Of a stretch of 64,000 nt of DNA, positions 1 to 8,144 are shown one piece after another. Source of the stretch: Lachnospiraceae bacterium (GTDB lineage Bacteria > Bacillota > Clostridia > Lachnospirales > Lachnospiraceae). The stretch covers positions 1-64,000 of the forward strand of contig JAILHF010000056.1 of assembly GCA_024696005.1 (NCBI GenBank). The letters are read 5' to 3'. The position numbers and the translations under genes were made by a program. Under the pieces are notes generated by a model that worked only from the letters and a program-made list of their open reading frames with translations, searched no databases and was not told the DNA's origin. Positions within the stretch are counted from its first letter, which is position 1. Each line of letters opens with the position of its first letter.

Positions 1-372
1 GCATTCCATCCCCCAGCTTTTCAGCAGCCCATCCATGCCGGAGCCTTCTTCCCCCACGACCATACATTTCAGGGAATCCGCCTCAAACTGGCGGCAGACA
101 CGGAGCGCACGGTTCAAAAGCGCCGTCCCCACCTTCCTTCGCCGGTACTTTTCCGAAACAAACAGATACTCCAGTTCGCAATGCCGCTTCTCTTCGCTGA
201 TCGCAAGGAGCAGTACGCCGACCGCTTTGCCCTCCGCTTCCGCTCCGATCAGGATCTTGTCGTCCTCTTCCGTGAACTCGTGCCAGCCCGGTGCCAGAAG
301 CGGCATAAACGCTTCCGCTTTATCCTTTGCAAGCACATAAGTCTTTATCTCAGCTTCCCTTTTCTCTTTCAT
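1..372 (-). CDS. GNAT-family N-acetyltransferase (3' end outside window)
   Basis: The frame opens at an ATG at 372 and runs off the left edge, so 124 N-terminal residues are visible and the C-terminus is missing. The residues form a GNAT fold: a beta-strand core (KAVGVLLLAI), then ELEYLFVSEKYRRRKVGTALL. This is the conserved motif A, in which the R-R/K-x-G-x-G/A-type loop binds the acetyl-CoA pyrophosphate. A CMVVGEEGSG strand follows. The acceptor substrate cannot be told. The gene lies 46 bp downstream of the GH43 gene on the same strand and could be cotranscribed with it. Family assignment is firm; function beyond acyl transfer is not. Confidence 0.8.
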   Translation of the reverse strand, partial: MKEKREAEIKTYVLAKDKAEAFMPLLAPGWHEFTEEDDKILIGAEAEGKAVGVLLLAISEEKRHCELEYLFVSEKYRRRKVGTALLNRALRVCRQFEADSLKCMVVGEEGSGMDGLLKSWGMEC

Positions 373-418
373 CTCTTTTCTGCCTCTCTGCCCTCGTTGC
401 ATTCCGCACATCAACACA

Positions 419-1852
419 TCAGTCAAACGTAAATCTGTCAAATACGAATGTTTCCTCCGGGTTCTCCGAAACAAAGGCGAAATAGACCGCATGCTTTCCG
501 ATCACGCCGCCATTCAGCGGAACCGTCACTTCCGTCTCCTTTCCTGAAAAAACAGCCTCGGCGATCACACGTCCGCGATAGGAATCCAGCCGGACCTGCA
601 CCTTCCCTTTCTTCGGCTCCTCCAGGACCACGGTCACGCTCTTTGCGCTGTTGCTGCCAAACTGCAGATAACGGAAGCCCACGGTTGTGCCGCCGGTAAT
701 GTCCACGACCGGTGTGGAGATGTCGTCGCGCTGTTCGTAACCGGGGCGGATGTGGGCATTGGCTCTGCTCCCGAATATGTGGCAGGCATAGCCCGCCGAG
801 ATCCACTTGTATGCATCCAGACCGTTGACATGCGGCCCCTGGGACGTCATCTCCACGGGCTTCGAGGAGACGGGTTCGCCTTCCAGATATTTGATGTCGC
901 CGATATAAAGCTTTCCGTCGCTTCCCAGCGCCACATCCACGGGCTCCAGCATGGCCTGGCGGGAGTACTCGTTCACGCCGGTCTGCCGGTGGTAAAAGAT
1001 GTACCACTTCCCGTTCACTTCCATGATCGAACCGTGGTTGTTGCCCCAGCGGTAAGTCATGGTGCCGCGCCCCTCGCTGTCATGCAGGATCTCGCCGCCG
1101 TTAAAGCTGATGTCGCCTCCGTCATGGAAAGGACCGAAAGGCGTGTCGCTGATCCGGTAAGACAGGAAGCCGTTGCAGGGTTCAAAAACACCGAGCTCGG
1201 GAACCGGCTTTTCATAGCGCCTCGAAAAAAGGTACACGTATTTGCCCAGCACCTTTCTGGGGCTGGATGCTTCAAAGAAGGCATCGATCAGGGAAATGTG
1301 CCCGTCATCCACCGGATTCCAGGGGCAGGTGGAATGGCCGAGCGGATTCTCCACCAGCGTTCCCTCTTTGATCGTTGCCATGTCCTCTTCCATTTCCGCG
1401 ATGTAGCAGGGCGCAGCGCAGCCGCCCCAATAAGCATACACCCTGCCGTCATCATCCACCAGGACGCCGGGATCGAAACCCAGCTTCGTCTCTACCGGGT
1501 CCGTAAAGGGTCCCCAGGGCGTTTTGGAAGATGCGACCACCACAAGGCTTCCCTTTTTCTCGGCCGCATACATGTAATAGACATCGCCCTTCTTTACCAC
1601 ATCCGGGGCGTACAGGATGGAATCGTAATGCGTTTCATACGCGACGCCGTGGTATTTCCAGTCCGTCAGGTCATCCACCGGCGCCGACCACACCACGTAA
1701 TCGCGTCCGCAGTACTGCTCCCGCTCGATATCGTGAGAGCCGTAAACATACACTCTCTTCTCACCGTCGTGCTCGAATACACGGGGCTCGCCGTCGGGAA
1801 CGTGCTCCCAGAGCGGCATGTACGGGTTGGCTCCTTTAATGAATTCTTTCAT
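419..1852 (-). CDS. Glycoside hydrolase family 43 (arabinofuranosidase/xylosidase type), cytoplasmic
   Basis: A 477-residue protein started at the ATG at 1852, which has an AGGAGG ribosome binding site; the open frame extends further upstream without one. There is no signal peptide, so it probably trims imported oligosaccharides inside the cell. The N-terminal five-bladed propeller (about 1-330) carries the GH43 pattern: candidate base Asp20, a YAPD motif with Asp84 as the likely pKa modulator, and Glu194 in FFEASSPRK as the candidate acid. The last 120 residues look like a CBM6-type beta-sandwich. Family knowledge suggests alpha-L-arabinofuranosidase or beta-xylosidase activity, but the sequence alone does not separate these. 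Confidence 0.85.
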   Translation of the reverse strand: MKEFIKGANPYMPLWEHVPDGEPRVFEHDGEKRVYVYGSHDIEREQYCGRDYVVWSAPVDDLTDWKYHGVAYETHYDSILYAPDVVKKGDVYYMYAAEKKGSLVVVASSKTPWGPFTDPVETKLGFDPGVLVDDDGRVYAYWGGCAAPCYIAEMEEDMATIKEGTLVENPLGHSTCPWNPVDDGHISLIDAFFEASSPRKVLGKYVYLFSRRYEKPVPELGVFEPCNGFLSYRISDTPFGPFHDGGDISFNGGEILHDSEGRGTMTYRWGNNHGSIMEVNGKWYIFYHRQTGVNEYSRQAMLEPVDVALGSDGKLYIGDIKYLEGEPVSSKPVEMTSQGPHVNGLDAYKWISAGYACHIFGSRANAHIRPGYEQRDDISTPVVDITGGTTVGFRYLQFGSNSAKSVTVVLEEPKKGKVQVRLDSYRGRVIAEAVFSGKETEVTVPLNGGVIGKHAVYFAFVSENPEETFVFDRFTFD

Positions 1853-1870
1853 GTTTCCTCCTTTGTTCCA

Positions 1871-1896
1871 TCCTCCCCCGGATATCCGGAGGAGGA
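1871..1896. repeat. Perfect-arm inverted repeat upstream of the GH43 start
   Basis: TCCTCC-C-CCGGAT is followed directly by ATCCGG-A-GGAGGA, so all 12 arm positions pair with one mismatch in each arm. It sits 19 bp before the GH43 start codon on the minus strand and contains a decoy GGAGG. It could be an operator or an mRNA hairpin. Two further hairpins (1904-1918 and 1920-1948) follow immediately upstream. Confidence 0.5.
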
Positions 1897-1919
1897 AAAT
1901 GATCCGGGAGCTTCCCGGG

Positions 1920-1948
1920 AAAACCACAGGGTCCGTCCCCGTGGTTTT
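1920..1948. terminator. Probable bidirectional terminator downstream of bceB-like gene
   Basis: AAAACCAC and GTGGTTTT pair around a 13-nt loop, giving a U-run on either strand. Next to it, CCGGGA-gct-TCCCGG (1904-1918) forms a second hairpin. They lie about 100 bp past the stop of the minus-strand permease gene and before the GH43 gene, so they probably end the ABC transporter transcript. Long loop and modest stem keep confidence moderate. Confidence 0.45.
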
Positions 1949-2049
1949 TCTTTCCTCCAATCCGTATGTAAAAACGTCCGGTTCATTATATCACGTTTTA
2001 TATGAATGTTGCACTTTTGCATGTTCCCCTTTCCGCGAAACGAAAAAAA

Positions 2050-4035
2050 CTATTTCAGTACGATCCTGATATAAACCCTGTATGCGCCGAAATACATAAG
2101 AACATAGACCAGAAGGATAAACAGGCAAAACAGTACAACGCAAAGCTTCATGAATGCGATATCCGTAAGCATGAACAGTTTCATGATGTCACTCATCATG
2201 CCAAAGCAGGCAGCAACATGACAGAAGGCCATTCCCACAGGCAGGAAGAACAGCAGGCCGTTTTCCGCGAATATGCTTCTTTTGATCTCGGTATCGTACA
2301 TGCCGATCTTTCGCATGATAAGCACATTGGGCGCATCGTCCGTTGCTTCCTCGATCTGTTTGTAATACATGATAAAGACCATGTACATGACAAAGATCAG
2401 GCTGATAAAACAGCCGAGGAACAAAAAGATCGCATTCCTTGCATACCTTGTCCGAAGCTGGGTGGCATTGCTGTCAAAATAGTCAACGGTCGGGATCCGG
2501 GACAGCTTGTCGTACAAAACGGCGTCCAGTTTCACCTTGTCGTCTTTTGTACCGCTCACATAATACTCGCACCAGAAAGACAGTTCTCTGGTAAGGCCCT
2601 TTTCCTTAAGCTTTTCGTGCAGGTCCGTGAGAACCGCGAAATCCTTTACGACGATATGGTTTTCGTATGCATATTTTATGTTATCAACCCCGGCGTACCT
2701 GGCGGTATCAAAGTGATACTTCACCCTGAGTTTCTCCCCGTAAAAGTCTATGAACTCATAATCCTTCCTTTCAAGATCTTCATCCGTTACAAGCAGGATC
2801 TCCCCGTCTTCAAGGGTGTAGTTTTCCTTTTCATTCCTGTTAAAATCCGAAAGAACGCTCACTTCCACCACTTCGGGAAGGTCTTTGCTTTCGATCCCTT
2901 CATCACCGAACACGCCCTTTTCAACATCGAGCAGTGTCTGAAATCCCAGCAAAACGCTTTCCCTGCATTCTTCCACCTCCACTCCCACTTCCGCCGCCGC
3001 TTCGTATACGGCTTCCCTGCACAGCACCCTGTCTTCAAAGCTCCGGCAGTTTACGATCCCGTCCGCTTTAAAGGCTTCGCTTGCCTGCCTTTGCGTGCCG
3101 AGATACAGGGATATGGTCGTGGAAGCTCCGATGATCACGCAGGTAAAAAGGATATTGATCACCGAAAGCGACATGGCATTGTTCTTTGTTCCGGAAATAA
3201 GCTTTGCTATGGTGGAAAAGAAAGTGCTCTTATAGTAGATCGAATCCCGCTTTTTCAAAAACATTTCCAGCATCACAACAGCGCCCGAGATCACAAAGAA
3301 GCTTCCCACAAAGAACACGCCTACGGCAAGCAGGATCATCTCGATGCTTTCTCTGAGATCCACAGCCGTATTGATGTAATAATACGCTCCCCCGATCAGG
3401 ACAAGTCCAAACAGCCCTTTGATCACGTCAATGACTGAGAGTTCCTTTACCGGAGCGGCTTCGCCTTCCTCTTTCAAAAGAGAAACGACTTTGTTTTTCC
3501 TGATCCTTCTCATGTTCGAAAACAGAACAAACAGATCGATGAACAGAAATACAAGCATCGTGATCCATACGGGCGTAAAAGAAAAACCGGCCACATACGT
3601 CTTGCTGCATTTCATGAGTGTAAACAGTCCGTCGTATACAAGCTTTTGAAACACAAATCCTGCCAGGATCCCCAGGATAGAACCTGCCAGGTAAATATAG
3701 AGGCTTTCATAGAACAGGATGCTGTCGATGTTTCTGTACTCCAGGCCCCACGCGGCATAAAGCCCCATTTCGCGGTCCCTTCTTTTTGAAAGGATCCTGT
3801 TTGTATACATCTTAAAGAAAAGCGTGATAAACGCCACAAAAACACAGCCCAGGGACAGCACCATGATAAGGGTCGCATATCCGGGCGCCGCCTTTAATCC
3901 GGGATTGAGGGTCATGTATGTAAAAAGATAGAACGCCGTGATGGTGAATACATCCACCACAAGGTTGGCGATGTACAGATTCCTGTTTTCCACGATGTTT
4001 TTAAATGCGATCTTCGCCCAAAACGATTGTTTCAT
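2050..4035 (-). CDS. BceB-type ABC transporter permease (antimicrobial peptide resistance family)
   Basis: A 661-residue FtsX-type permease. The N-terminus (KIAFKNIVENRNLYIANL) and first membrane segments match BceB/YxdM-like permeases. About ten hydrophobic segments are seen, with a large hydrophilic domain of roughly 200 residues between the middle helices (about 335-545), the place where BceB proteins bind peptide antibiotics. The start overlaps the ATPase stop by 4 bp (ATGA), so the two are translationally coupled. In this family the pair removes cell-wall-active peptides from lipid II-cycle targets and also signals to a BceS-type kinase. No BceRS pair is adjacent here. The ligand is unknown. 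Confidence 0.85.
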   Translation of the reverse strand: MKQSFWAKIAFKNIVENRNLYIANLVVDVFTITAFYLFTYMTLNPGLKAAPGYATLIMVLSLGCVFVAFITLFFKMYTNRILSKRRDREMGLYAAWGLEYRNIDSILFYESLYIYLAGSILGILAGFVFQKLVYDGLFTLMKCSKTYVAGFSFTPVWITMLVFLFIDLFVLFSNMRRIRKNKVVSLLKEEGEAAPVKELSVIDVIKGLFGLVLIGGAYYYINTAVDLRESIEMILLAVGVFFVGSFFVISGAVVMLEMFLKKRDSIYYKSTFFSTIAKLISGTKNNAMSLSVINILFTCVIIGASTTISLYLGTQRQASEAFKADGIVNCRSFEDRVLCREAVYEAAAEVGVEVEECRESVLLGFQTLLDVEKGVFGDEGIESKDLPEVVEVSVLSDFNRNEKENYTLEDGEILLVTDEDLERKDYEFIDFYGEKLRVKYHFDTARYAGVDNIKYAYENHIVVKDFAVLTDLHEKLKEKGLTRELSFWCEYYVSGTKDDKVKLDAVLYDKLSRIPTVDYFDSNATQLRTRYARNAIFLFLGCFISLIFVMYMVFIMYYKQIEEATDDAPNVLIMRKIGMYDTEIKRSIFAENGLLFFLPVGMAFCHVAACFGMMSDIMKLFMLTDIAFMKLCVVLFCLFILLVYVLMYFGAYRVYIRIVLK

Positions 4036-4802
4036 CTTCCCGCCACCTGCTTTCCCGCACTGTATAAAAAGTCCGCTATGCCGTTTTCAAACGCTTCATC
4101 CTTTGCGCCTCCTTTTTCCAGAGAGGCCCCGATCACACCGTCTTTCAGGAAGAGTACCTTCTTTGCTTTTGAAGCCGATCTGACGCTGTGCGTCACCATG
4201 ATGATGGTCTGGCCAAGCTCGTTAAAGGTTTGGAAAAGCTCCATCAGCTGGTCGGAATTCTTTGAATCCAGGGCTCCCGTGGGTTCATCGGCCAGAAGAA
4301 GCGCCGGCCTGCAGACCAGCGCCCTTGCAACAGCGGTCCTTTGCTTTTCGCCGCCCGAGATCTCGTAAGGATATTTGTCCAGCAGCCCGGTGATGTTTGT
4401 TCTTTCCGCCAGTTCCCGGACTCTTTCGTCGATCTCCTTCTTGTTCTTATTCAGAAGCACCATGGGAAACGCGATGTTGTCCTTTACCGTAAAGTAATTG
4501 AGCAGGTTAAAATCCTGGAACACAAACCCCAGCTTTTCTCTTCGGAAGCGGCATATTTCCCTGTTTCCCATATTGGAAATGTCCGTACCGCCGATGATCA
4601 CATTTCCTTCCGTTGCGGTATCGAGCGATGCGATGATATTAAGGGTGGTGGTCTTCCCCGATCCCGACTCTCCCATGATCGCTATGAAGTCCCCCGCAAA
4701 AGCGTCAAAGGATATACCCTTTAGGGCTTCATATTGCACGGCTCCTCTCCCGGTCCGGTATATTTTGCGCAGATTTTTCAGTTCAAGCATCTTCTCACAC
4801 AT
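4032..4802 (-). CDS. BceA-type ABC transporter ATP-binding protein
   Basis: 256 residues from an ATG at 4802 with AAGGAGG eight bases upstream; longer in-frame starts lack such a site. Walker A is GESGSGKTT (44-52), the signature is SGGEKQR and Walker B is [12 protein letters not shown], followed by the switch His in MVTH. This is the MacB/LolD/BceA group of ATPases that energise FtsX-type permeases. It is the first gene of a two-gene unit with the permease. A BceR-like inverted repeat lies about 100 bp upstream of the start. Confidence 0.9.
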   Translation of the reverse strand: MCEKMLELKNLRKIYRTGRGAVQYEALKGISFDAFAGDFIAIMGESGSGKTTTLNIIASLDTATEGNVIIGGTDISNMGNREICRFRREKLGFVFQDFNLLNYFTVKDNIAFPMVLLNKNKKEIDERVRELAERTNITGLLDKYPYEISGGEKQRTAVARALVCRPALLLADEPTGALDSKNSDQLMELFQTFNELGQTIIMVTHSVRSASKAKKVLFLKDGVIGASLEKGGAKDEAFENGIADFLYSAGKQVAGR

Positions 4803-4904
4803 TTTTCCATCCTCCTTCGGAAACCCTTCCTGTCGTTTTGTAATAAGCGTAAAGAAAAGGAAAGCTTCCTTCCATCTCATTACCTTACATTTCCGCCCCG
4901 CTTT

Positions 4905-4920
4905 CTTACAATTTTGTAAG
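4905..4920. promoter_or_regulatory. BceR-like operator upstream of the bceAB-type genes
   Basis: CTTACAA-TT-TTGTAAG is an inverted repeat with 7-bp arms. It fits the published consensus for BceR-type response regulators, TNACA-N4-TGTAA. It lies between the divergent ABC pair (start 4802) and the propeller/HD-GYP gene (start 5010), about 100 bp ahead of the ABC start codon. The match is read directly; the regulator itself is not in the window. Confidence 0.6.
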
Positions 4921-4950
4921 TTCTTTCTTCTTTCCGTTTGACATTTGTGA

Positions 4951-4956
4951 TATGAT
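4951..4956 (+). promoter_or_regulatory. Possible extended -10 element for the propeller/HD-GYP gene
   Basis: TATGAT preceded by TGA, an extended -10 form, lies 54 bp ahead of the ATG at 5010. No good -35 box is found at 16-18 bp. An isolated TTGACA occurs, but only 7 bp upstream of the TATGAT. Confidence 0.3.
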
Positions 4957-5009
4957 GATCGGGAATAAATGTTTCCCAATCATACCGATGACAAGGGGAT
5001 CTGACTAAA

Positions 5010-8000
5010 ATGAAAACGAACAAGAAACTCAGGCTTCTTCCGTTGATCACACTTCTGTTCCTGCTGCCGGTCCTTCTGCCGCCCGCAAGCGCGGACGCGG
5101 CGCCATCGCACCGGCGGGATCTTCTCCAAAACAGCAAGGACTATACCGCCATCCTCTACGATTCCTCCAACGGTCTGCCCACCTCCGAGGCAAATGCCAT
5201 CGTGCAGGGCAGTGACGGCTTCATCTGGATGGGCGGGTACAGCGGCCTGATCCGCTACGACGGCACCTCGTTCCAGCGCTACGATTCCACAACGGGCGTT
5301 TCCAGCGTGTTCAGCCTCTACGTGGATTCCCGCGGCATCCTGTGGGTAGGCACCAACGAAAACGGCGTCGCCAGCATCGACCACGGCGAGCTTCACGTAT
5401 ACGGAAAGACCGAAGGCATCAAATCCCATTCCATACGTTCCATCATCGAGGATCCCGACGGGAACATCCTGATCGGCACCACACAGGGCCTGGCCTACGT
5501 CGACAGCGAGATGGAACTTCATCCGATCAACGATCCCCAGCTGAACACCGAATACATCTCACGTCTGCAGCGCGACCCTTCCGGCCGCGTGTTCGGCCTG
5601 ACCAACGACGGCGCACTCTTTGAAGTGAAGGATCTGCATGTCAGCGCCTTTTACGAGCCGGATGAATTCGGCGACACCCTCAACGCCATCTACGCCGATC
5701 CCACGCAGCCCGGCCTGCTCTACGCCGGTACCGTCGAATCCGAGCTGCTGGAGCTGAGCATCACCGACAACGTGAAAGTGACCAAGCGCCGCAATACCGG
5801 AAGCCTGCGCAACATCAACGCCTTCCAGCGTGCCGGAAACGTGCTCTGGATCTGCACCACCAGCGGCATAGGCTTCATGGATGAGGGCGGGCACTTCGAT
5901 GCCATCGCCGACGTTCCCAACTACGGTTCCGTCGGAAGCGTCATGCAGGATTACGAGGGCAACATCTGGTTCACCTCCACGCGCCAGGGCGTGCTGAAGC
6001 TGGTGCCCAACCGCTTCTCCGACATCAGCCGCATGGCCGGCCTGGACACCATGGTCGTCAACAGCACCTGCATCAACAATGAACTGCTCTATCTGGGCTG
6101 CGACGATGGCCTGCGCATCCTGGATCAGAAGACCAACAGTCTGGTCGAAAACGAACTCAGCCGGGAACTGAAGGGCATACGCATACGCTGCATCAAGAAC
6201 GATTCCGACGGCAATGTGTGGATCTGCTGCCACAGCGACGATCCCCTGATCCGTTATTCACCCGAAAACGGCGTGATACGCCGCTTCAACGCCGATGACG
6301 GCCTGGACGTGACGCGCGTTCGCACCTGCCTGGAGCTGAGCGACGGAAGGCTGGCCGCCGCCACCGGCGAGGGGCTGTTCCTTCTGAAGAACGACAAGGT
6401 CGTTTCCCATTACGGGCAGGACAACGGGATCAGCACCACCGAGATCCTCTCCGTCGCGGAAGGCTACGACGGAAAGCTCTATCTGGGCAGCGATGGCGAC
6501 GGCGTATATGTCGTGAACGGCAACAGCGTCTCGCGGCTCGGCCTCGAAGACGGCCTGACCAGCGGCGTGGTGATGCGCATCAAGCGGGACGATGAGAGAA
6601 AGCTTCTGTGGTTCATCACTTCCAATTCCATCGAATACATGGATGCCGCAGGCGGGACCATCACGCCCGTGACCACTTTCCCCTACTCCAATAACTACGA
6701 CATCTATTTCGACACGCGCGGCGGCGCCTGGATCCTTTCCTCGAACGGTGTGTACATCACCAGGGTGGACGAGCTGCTCGCCGACAAAAACATCGAATAC
6801 AGCTTCTACAATACCAAGAGCGGCCTGCCCTGCATCGCGACCGGGAATTCCCGCAGCCATCTGGGCAGCGACGGCATCCTTTACATCTCGGGCACCACGG
6901 GCGTGTGCAGCGTGGACATCAACGCCCGGCCCGGGAACAACGCTTCCATACGCCTCGCCATTCCTTCCATAGAAGTGGACGACCGCGTGATCCCGGCCGA
7001 AAACACCAACTCGGTCACGGTTCCCGCCGGCAGCCAGCGTGTGGTCATCAACGCTTTCGCCCTGACCTACGGGCTAAGCAATCCGCGCATCCGCTATTAT
7101 CTGGAAAGCTTCGACGAGAACCCGATCATCACGACCAAGCAGGACATGCACCCCTTCGTATACACCAACCTGGACGGCGGCCGCTATGTCTTTCATCTGG
7201 AACTGATCAACGAAGAAACCGGCGCGGTCGAGAACAGCACCTCGATCCTGATCATCAAGGAAAGCTCCCTTTATGAAAACACGCTCTTCTGGGTATTGCT
7301 GATGATCGGCCTGATCGCGGGCGTCTACTTCTTCGTGGCCTCGCGCTTCAAGCACCAGCAGGCCGTCCTTCTGGAAAAACAGCAGAAGGACCGTGAATTC
7401 ATCACACAGATCATGCATACCATCGCGAAATGCGTGGACCTGCGCGACACGATGAACATCGGGCATTCGTTCCGCGTGGCCTATTATACGCGCCTGCTGG
7501 CGACCAGGCTGGCGCCGCTGAAGGGCTATGACGAGGAAGAGATCAACGAATTCTACAACATCGCCCTTCTGCACGACATCGGAAAGATCGGCATTCCGGA
7601 CGCGATCCTGAACAAGCCTGAGAGACTCAACGACGATGAGTACCGGATCATGAAATCCCATACCAAACTGGGCGAAGACCTTTTGCGTGACGTCGACATC
7701 GTCCGGAACCTGGCCCTGGGCGCCGGCTATCATCATGAGCGTCTGGACGGAAAGGGCTATCCGCGCGGCCTTGAGGGAGAAGAGATCCCTGATGTGGCGC
7801 GCATCGTCGCGGTGGCCGACACCTTCGACGCGATGTACTCCACCAGGCCTTACCGCAAGCAGATGCTGCTTTCCGATGTGCTGGCCGAATTCAAGCGCAT
7901 CCGCGGGACCCAGCTGGATCCCGATGTGGTGGATGCCCTGATGGAACTGGCCGAAGAAAACCTGCTCGACAAGGATAAGGTGGACGCGTGGGTCGAGAAC

Positions 8001-8141
8001 GTGAAGGCCCCGAGAAAGAGTGAAGAAAGCGAAAACACGGACGAAGATGATGATGCCGATGATCTGGCCCGAAGGAACCGGGAATTCATGGAAAGCCTGG
8101 ACTTCGGAAAAGCGACGCACAAGTCCGATGAGGAGGAATAA
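5010..8141 (+). CDS. Propeller-type extracellular sensor fused to HD-GYP c-di-GMP phosphodiesterase
   Basis: 1043 residues. A signal peptide (1-31) leads into about 600 residues of two-component-regulator propeller repeats, with recurring W-[IMV]-G-T/G and D-G-[FIL] motifs. A Y_Y_Y-type domain (about 670-750), one membrane helix (about 757-778) and a cytoplasmic HD-GYP domain (about 795-975) follow, then an acidic tail. The HD-GYP motifs are intact: HDIGKIGIP near 855 and HHERLDGKGYPRG near 908. The family hydrolyses cyclic di-GMP. Propeller plus Y_Y_Y sensors usually end in a histidine kinase, as in the hybrid systems of Bacteroides, so an HD-GYP output is notable. The YfcC-type transporter gene follows 3 bp later, suggesting the propeller senses a related nutrient. 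Confidence 0.9.
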   Translation: MKTNKKLRLLPLITLLFLLPVLLPPASADAAPSHRRDLLQNSKDYTAILYDSSNGLPTSEANAIVQGSDGFIWMGGYSGLIRYDGTSFQRYDSTTGVSSVFSLYVDSRGILWVGTNENGVASIDHGELHVYGKTEGIKSHSIRSIIEDPDGNILIGTTQGLAYVDSEMELHPINDPQLNTEYISRLQRDPSGRVFGLTNDGALFEVKDLHVSAFYEPDEFGDTLNAIYADPTQPGLLYAGTVESELLELSITDNVKVTKRRNTGSLRNINAFQRAGNVLWICTTSGIGFMDEGGHFDAIADVPNYGSVGSVMQDYEGNIWFTSTRQGVLKLVPNRFSDISRMAGLDTMVVNSTCINNELLYLGCDDGLRILDQKTNSLVENELSRELKGIRIRCIKNDSDGNVWICCHSDDPLIRYSPENGVIRRFNADDGLDVTRVRTCLELSDGRLAAATGEGLFLLKNDKVVSHYGQDNGISTTEILSVAEGYDGKLYLGSDGDGVYVVNGNSVSRLGLEDGLTSGVVMRIKRDDERKLLWFITSNSIEYMDAAGGTITPVTTFPYSNNYDIYFDTRGGAWILSSNGVYITRVDELLADKNIEYSFYNTKSGLPCIATGNSRSHLGSDGILYISGTTGVCSVDINARPGNNASIRLAIPSIEVDDRVIPAENTNSVTVPAGSQRVVINAFALTYGLSNPRIRYYLESFDENPIITTKQDMHPFVYTNLDGGRYVFHLELINEETGAVENSTSILIIKESSLYENTLFWVLLMIGLIAGVYFFVASRFKHQQAVLLEKQQKDREFITQIMHTIAKCVDLRDTMNIGHSFRVAYYTRLLATRLAPLKGYDEEEINEFYNIALLHDIGKIGIPDAILNKPERLNDDEYRIMKSHTKLGEDLLRDVDIVRNLALGAGYHHERLDGKGYPRGLEGEEIPDVARIVAVADTFDAMYSTRPYRKQMLLSDVLAEFKRIRGTQLDPDVVDALMELAEENLLDKDKVDAWVENVKAPRKSEESENTDEDDDADDLARRNREFMESLDFGKATHKSDEEE

Positions 8142-8144
8142 GAC

